Shown here: one piece after another, positions 58,601 through 64,000 of the stretch
Layout of the letters: each line of letters starts with the position of its first letter
How positions within the stretch are numbered: position 1 is the stretch's first letter
Assembly: GCA_028023455.1 (NCBI GenBank)
Contig: JAQFVV010012396.1
Span: 9,774,085-9,838,084, forward strand
Length of the DNA: 64,000 bases
Origin: Epiperipatus broadwayi
Taxonomy: Eukaryota > Onychophora > Udeonychophora > Euonychophora > Peripatidae
Direction of reading: 5' to 3'
The notes under the pieces: model-generated
Seen by the model: only the letters and a program-made list of their open reading frames with translations
Databases searched by the model: none
What the model was told of the DNA's origin: nothing
Program-made: the position numbers and the translations under genes

Positions 58601-59700
58601 TGGTTGTAAATGTTTTACCGTTAAATGGAAATCTATTTGGTATTTGTAATTTATTATAAAACAACAAAAATATAAAAAAGAAAAGAAGCTGATTTTGTAG
58701 AATACCCAACCGCCAAAAAATGTAAGTAATGAGAAGAATAAAAAGTAACTACTTTTTAAAATTCATTTCGATTGATGTACCCTTTTTTTTTTTGTTTTCG
58801 TTCCAAAAATTTTATTTGATAGATAGTAGTTTTAAATGTGATCAACAAAAAATCAAAAACATACATATAAAAAAAAAAAAACTGGTTTCAAAAAATATAA
58901 GTAATGAAAAGAATAACAAAAAAAAAAAAAAATTAAGTACTTTTTTAAATTCAATTTTTTGATTTCTGCATTTTTTTTTTGTTGTGTGTTCAAAAATTTA
59001 TTTGATATTACTTTACTTTGAAATGTGATAATAAACAAACCCGACGGCGGCCCCGGCAACATTATATTTATCTTTGTTTACAAACAAACCCCATCCTCTG
59101 ACAATTTCAACACGCTATTGTAAAACAACCAAAAAAACTAATGATGGGGAAATAAATAGTAGGATTAGTTTCTTAACTATTTCCAAGTAAAATTTTTTTT
59201 TTAAGTTTAGGAAAAGTTAAAAAAGCTTTATTTAGAGAGATTAATAACTGTGTGGCTTAAATTTAACATATATAGAAGAATCTGTTTGTATTTATTTAAA
59301 ATTATAGCTAGCATTATAAAGGGGGATTGACTATTGTATGCACTGTAATATCTGAAAAATATTTATATATCTAAACAGAAAGGTCTTGTTGAATGACAAT
59401 ATTTATGAATAGAAATGTTGGTACAGATTGAAAGTGAACTTGTTATAAATAGCATAGTTTGACATTTCTTTTCATGAGAATAGGTTAATTTTTTTTTAGG
59501 AAATTAGGAAAGATATTTTGTACTAATATGAATAAAGGATATTTTGTACTAAAATGAATATGAACAAGCAGTCACCATTTAGTATTGTGAGTCTGTGCAT
59601 GCGTATGTGTGGGTATGAGGCATATATAGATTTTTTTCGTGGAAATTTACACATTGTACTCTAGATTATTTGATAGTATAATGTAAAATGAATTGTTTTT
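58601..59700. other. AT-rich non-coding stretch with poly-A/T tracts
   Basis: Homopolymer runs at 58780, 58868, 58918, 58970 and 59200 break any reading frame. A short GC cluster, 'cccgacggcggccccggcaa', lies at about 59040-59059. A loose direct repeat of about 150 bases ('ggtttcaaaaaatataagta' versus 'ccgccaaaaaatgtaagtaa' contexts) is visible at 58.70-58.83 and 58.88-59.03 kb. Confidence 0.4.
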
Positions 59701-59932
59701 GTATGGATTTTATGGAATTGGTTATTGTTTTCAGTTCTAGATTTGAATTAAGAAAATTATTTATAATATCAGTTTTAGAAAATACCAGTAATTCTATATT
59801 TTTTTTTAATAGTTCTCGTAAACCAAAACCAACATTAAACAGATGGGATCAAAGGTTAACTTCGGAGAATCATAAATTAGAAGAAACAAGCATGAGAAAA
59901 GGGAAACTTGCGGGTGTTTCCCCTCCCCCTTA

Positions 59933-59940
59933 TAAAAGCT
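59933..59940 (+). promoter_or_regulatory. TATA box-like promoter site
   Basis: 'cccccttataaaagctaagg', with a C-rich upstream edge and an initiator-like 'aattcaatatc' about 27-35 bases downstream, followed by a CpG-bearing leader ('accgtcgtctctgatcg', 'ctctcggagacagc'). No coding sequence follows. It could drive the hairpin repeat at 60.05-60.34 kb or be a decayed LTR promoter. Confidence 0.4.
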
Positions 59941-60050
59941 AAGGACAGCTCTTGCTAATTCAATATCTGACCGTCGTCTCTGATCGTTTTCTCTCTCGGA
60001 GACAGCAATTGACTCAACTTGTTAAGAATTGTGTATATATTACTTAAAGA

Positions 60051-60340
60051 TGACGTACTTAATACTTATATAAGGCTAAAATCTTAGTACATGCGCCTTG
60101 AGTGCTTAATTTTAGCGAGACCTCTACAAATCATAATGCAAGATTCGACTTTATAAAGATAAGAGGGTCCCTCTTATCTTTATAAAGTCGAATCTTGCAT
60201 TATGATTTGTAGAGATCTCGCTCATCTTATCTTTATAAAGTCGAATCTTGCATTATGATTTGTAGAGGTCTCTCTAAAATTAAGCACTCAAGGCACATGT
60301 ACTAAGGTTTTAGCCTTATATAAGTATTACGTGCTGACAT
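60051..60340. repeat. Hairpin-forming repeat with a partly duplicated right arm
   Basis: The left arm (about 60051-60172: 'ttatataaggctaaaatctt' ... 'aagattcgactttataaaga') is mirrored almost perfectly at the right. The inner right-arm section ('cttatctttataaagtcgaa' to 'gatttgtagag') occurs twice in tandem (60173-60223 and 60226-60275) before the arm completes at about 60340. RNA from it would form a hairpin of more than 100 base pairs. Confidence 0.8.
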
Positions 60341-60344
60341 CGCG

Positions 60345-61250
60345 CTTAATAAGAATTAATATTTAAAGATGAAGTGCTAATTCAATTATAAATAGTGTAT
60401 AATTTTCTCTCTCTGAAATCAATTATGGCCAAATTAGCTCGTAACAACCCAAAAAGTTTTGTACTCAATATCTAGATCTTCATATTTGGTTGTTAAAAGT
60501 TCATTTAAAGAAGACATCTCAAAAACAGCATTGTATCCAGGGCTTCATCAATAAAACTCTAAGGAATGATCAGACTTTAATATGAAGTTAGTTAACTACT
60601 CATCAGTCTTATTAGTAATTTTTTTTTTGTTCTAACCTAAGAATATAGTAAAAAAAAAACCATCTAGAACACTATTTTATTTGAAAATTATTATTTTCTT
60701 TTCTCCTGAAAGAAACTAAAAAAAATGATGATGAAAATTAAAGAAACTAAAGTTATGGACTAAAATGTGAAACCAAGCATCTGAATTCAAACCTGGGAAG
60801 AAAAGTATTTAAAAAAAAAATGAAAGTCATCTGCAGGACTAAATTTCAACAAGTTTAATTATTGCGATTAACTATGAAGACATCAAATATCAATGTAGCT
60901 ACACCTTGCATAAAATAATTTTATGTGCATCTATAATCATTAAAGACAGATATGTGTTTTCCCAAGGCAGTGAACTAAAACTGGTAATTGGTGTTTGTGG
61001 ACAATACATACGTGTTTTCTGTCAGGTATCAAAATATTCAGACTTAGCTTCGAAGGAACTCGAACCAAAGAGACAATCCGTAATGTTTTATTATTTATTT
61101 TGCTTTTATTTATATGTTCATAAATATTAATTCTTATTAAGTGCAATGTTAATGTTTAATAGAAATAGTGGACTTAATCAGTGAAGAATTTATTAGCTTC
61201 ATGCTCCCAAATCAAAATGCTTTAGATTTGCCTATATAATTAAGGAAAAT
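60345..61250. other. AT-rich non-coding stretch
   Basis: No supported gene. ORFs 60906-61130 (plus) and 60940-61146 (minus) overlap each other and lack recognisable domains. Confidence 0.35.
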
Positions 61251-61255
61251 AGGTT

Positions 61256-61386
61256 AGAGATAAGAGGGTCCCTTTTATCTTTATAAAGTCGAATCTCGTG
61301 TTATGATTTGTAGAGGTCTCTCTTGCTAAAATTAAGCACTCAAGGTGCATGTACTAAAGCTTTAGCTTTATATAAGTATTATATGT
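61256..61386 (+). repeat. Single arm of the 60.05-60.34 kb hairpin repeat
   Basis: 'gataagagggtccctttt' followed by the right-arm sequence through 'ttagctttatataagtatta'. It carries the loop and one arm only, diverged by several substitutions from the 60-kb copy. Confidence 0.75.
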
Positions 61387-61389
61387 TCA

Positions 61390-62970
61390 TAGTATGTGCG
61401 ATAGATATTTAATAGTTACAGGAATTATCTTTGTAAAAAAAAGAGAGAGAGAGAGAGAAATGATTTTGACCCATAAGAAACTATTGAGAAAAAAAAAGTT
61501 AATGTATAATAGTGAGCATGCATAAATGCTTGTATATTTGTCATATGAAATAAAAAAAAAGAGGAAAGATTTTGTTATTATCAAAATTATATGCATATTA
61601 TTAGATGTGTGAAAAAGTACTTGAATGGTCATTGTTATGCCTTAATGTGTTGATGCGATCTGTTATGAGTATAAATATTGGATGGATGTTGCTGGGTGCC
61701 TGACTTTTGAAATTAATATAGTACATGGGTTTGGTTCATGATTGGTCGACTTGTCATCTTGCATCAAGACTATAATCGCCCTGTTTATGTATATATGTGA
61801 AGCTATAAATGCTGTGTATTACTGAGGTAGAGTTATCATACCACCTCAAATGGATAGATAGAAATAACTATCTTATAATTTAGTTGCTATGTATGCAGTA
61901 TTAGGAGATCGAGGACTTAATCCCAGCTTCATTTGTTTTTTTATTAATTAAGTAGGGAATTATTGATACAGTTGTGGTTAAAATGTTTTGCATGCCCATT
62001 TAAAGTAAATGTGTAGAGACTAGTTCCTCACATAATTCTTAGCCTCAGAATGAAGGCACTTCTCTGGCAAATGCTGACATTTGAAGTTATGAATTGTTTA
62101 ATTTTCCTTACTGAGATACTAATGTGTCATTGTGAAGTGCTGCATAGTGCTATAAAATATCTGGAGGGTTTTGCAATATATGATAAAACTTGCTATGACA
62201 GGATGAGGTTGTAGTCAGATGTGTGTGTTGATGTGGGGATGGCAAAGAGTTACTTTAATTTATAGGCTGGCCGATCTGTAGTCAGGATATATGGAAATAA
62301 TAAAATTAGACATCGTCAGGCTGTGGCAACATACTAGCCGGTCAAAATGTATACAGTCTCTAAAGTGGTAACATGATAATCAGAATATTTAATATGCATG
62401 GGATTGAAACTATGGTTTTATATTCCAACCAATTATTTAGAATGGTTAAAAGTTTGGATATAACATTGTCTTTATATAGAAAGTACAAAATATTTTGCTT
62501 GTTGGAATAGTTCAATTTATAATTGTTGTAATAAAAGTGGGCCAAGAAATTTATAGGCTTTGTGTAAAGTTATAAGATAATTTCCTATTTATATTTAAAT
62601 GTGGAATTCTGATTTCGTGCGTAAGCGCATTAATGTTAAATTGAAATATGGATCAAAACAATGATTCGGTTTTAAGGAAACTTAAATAATCTGAAAGTAT
62701 ATATATATTTTTATTATTATTATTATTTTAGTAGTTAAAGTAAATTTCATATAAAAGACAGTAAATTTTTATGTTATAATGAGTATAACATTTGAGATTG
62801 TAGTGATATTATATGTGTGTTTCTTTTTTATTTATGTATAATAAATATTTGTTATTGTTATGAATTTACATGTGTCTTGTGTTTTAATATTTCAAATATC
62901 TCCAGAATCTATATCCCGCACCTATATCTAGAGCTAATACCAGATCACATTTAAATTTATGAAATGTCTT
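61390..62970. other. Non-coding stretch with a possible decayed LTR
   Basis: A (GA)n run is at about 61441-61458. The 61.64-62.35 kb part is less AT-biased, has a TATA-like 'gaagctataaatgctg' (about 61799) and ends near 'actagccggtcaaaatgta' (62333), which resembles the F1 LTR end TGTACCGGTCAAAA. The likeness is suggestive only. No gene. Confidence 0.3.
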
Positions 62971-62974
62971 ATAT

Positions 62975-63110
62975 TGATTGATTTCCATAGTTGACTTACA
63001 TAATTCATTTTCATGATTGATTTCCATGGTTGACTTCCATAGTTCACTTACATAATTGATTTCCATGGTTTACTTCCATAGTTTGCTTCCACGAATGATT
63101 TCCATAACTC
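62975..63110. repeat. Degenerate short tandem repeat
   Basis: Three to four imperfect units of about 40-45 bases built on 'tgatttccatagttgactta'. It produces the repetitive minus-strand ORF 62884-63066, which is not a gene. Confidence 0.65.
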
Positions 63111-64000
63111 ACCTTTGTAAAATATTAACCAAGAAAGATTTTTTTTAAATAGGGGGAAACGATCATTTCGTGGAGACAAAGAATATACCCAACTCATAAA
63201 ATGTAATAGATTTAAAAGTACTAATTAAATTTGGCAAACAGATGATACAAAAGAGAATAAAATGAGAGAAAATAGTCAATTTAGATATATTAAATTTAGT
63301 TATTTGGTTCTTTGCAATGTTATGAATATTAGGAGCAGACATAAAATCCCTTTCCTGCTTTTGGTATTTAATATGATTCCCACTGGTAAACTCACATTAA
63401 AATTTAATTTAGCAAGTTTTGGGATCATATCCATTGCATTGTAATCGTTAATAATTGCACCTCATTAGCAGATCAAGACCTTGAGAAAGAGTACTTCGAT
63501 TATTAGATCTAGGAGCTAGCTTGGAAGTTAAGTAGTGTAAGTATTAAAATCGGGAAATAATATTATAATAATGATAATGAATCTATATTTAGTTGGAAGG
63601 CATATATGTGTGTTAATGAAATAAGGTTAAAAGTTATCAGTTAAGAAGATATACAGGAGAACATAACACAGACATTTAGTGTTATATAATTGTGACTATT
63701 GAGAGTGATAGATTCTGAGAAAGAAAAATAAAGTAGTGGGATTAAATGGGAAGGATTTATAACATTTCTTTATCCTACTTTAAATTAAATAATAATCTTA
63801 TATTCTATATTATAAACATAAGTTATGAGTTCTCCGCATCGATTACTAATTTATTTCCAATCATTTATATGTCAGGAATATACACAACATTCTTGTAATT
63901 ACCGCTCGAGATCATATATCCATATAAAGTTGGGGAGGAAAGTGGTCTACATTATTTGGTTAGCAGTAATAACTTATCATGAGAGTATTTACATAACTGC
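63111..64000. other. AT-rich non-coding stretch to the window end
   Basis: No supported gene, element or RNA. Confidence 0.4.

Noticed and set aside
59688-59942. 84-codon plus-strand ORF
   Set aside because: Its 3' end coincides with a TATA box-like promoter, it has no recognisable domain, and its first part is low-complexity; kept only as a possible chance ORF.
62333-62355. A further F1-type LTR end ('agccggtcaaaatgtatac')
   Set aside because: Only about 20 bases are similar, with no TG...CA partner, polypurine tract or continuing similarity.

Overview
This window looks like an AT-rich animal (metazoan) genome, dominated by transposable elements with one convincing cellular gene. The case for a metazoan: an ankyrin-repeat protein ending in a SOCS box, an RTE-type LINE, Penelope-like remnants, Ty3/gypsy elements, tRNA-derived SINEs, and hAT-, Tc1/mariner/pogo- and piggyBac-like DNA elements. 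Such AT-richness and this mix of elements suit an arthropod, possibly a chelicerate, but nothing in the sequence fixes the taxon. No prokaryotic gene organisation, CRISPR, rRNA or functional tRNA gene was seen.

Layout. 1-18.6 kb is AT-rich intergenic or intronic DNA holding a rearranged repeat family (1.0-3.3 kb), copies of a palindromic element here called M (5.9, 9.0-9.8 and 17.0 kb), a tRNA-SINE (11.1 kb) and a hAT-like element with an intact 8-bp target duplication (14.5-15.25 kb). 18.7-19.9 kb holds a GC-richer solo-LTR-like block and a second hAT-like element. 21.6-25.4 kb is a 3.77-kb unit bounded by perfect 112-bp inverted repeats; it encloses the 3' end of a Ty3/gypsy element (integrase tail, polypurine tract, 2.86-kb LTR). 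26.2-27.5 kb holds a tRNA-SINE with target duplication and a Penelope-like remnant.

27.84-48.67 kb is a nest of insertions. An RTE LINE on the minus strand is split in two by an LTR element (F1, 28178-47093, duplicated target CATG). F1 is itself split by a second LTR element (F2, 32838-44005) with about 3.1-kb LTRs that are roughly 99% alike by eye. F2 carries only a frameshifted gag gene and no pol. A pogo/Tigger-like element sits in the left F1 LTR and a piggyBac-like element in the right F2 LTR. The insertion order is RTE, then F1, then F2, then the piggyBac-like element. F1 and F2 share terminal sequences, TATA spacing and a displaced primer-binding-like site, so they look like related non-autonomous families with unusually long LTRs.

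48.85-51.2 kb is a much older Ty3/gypsy pol relic on the plus strand. The one clear gene, an intronless 542-codon ankyrin/SOCS-box (ASB-type) ORF, lies at 52065-53693, with a small CpG-bearing promoter-like patch upstream. The remainder (53.7-64 kb) is AT-rich DNA with a Penelope-type endonuclease relic (54.8 kb), a long-inverted-repeat element (55.46-56.04 kb), a possible minus-strand exon (56.8-56.9 kb), a CpG-richer block (57.8-58.6 kb), a TATA-type promoter-like site (59.93 kb), a strong hairpin repeat (60.05-60.34 kb, single arm again at 61.26 kb) and a short tandem repeat (62.98-63.11 kb).
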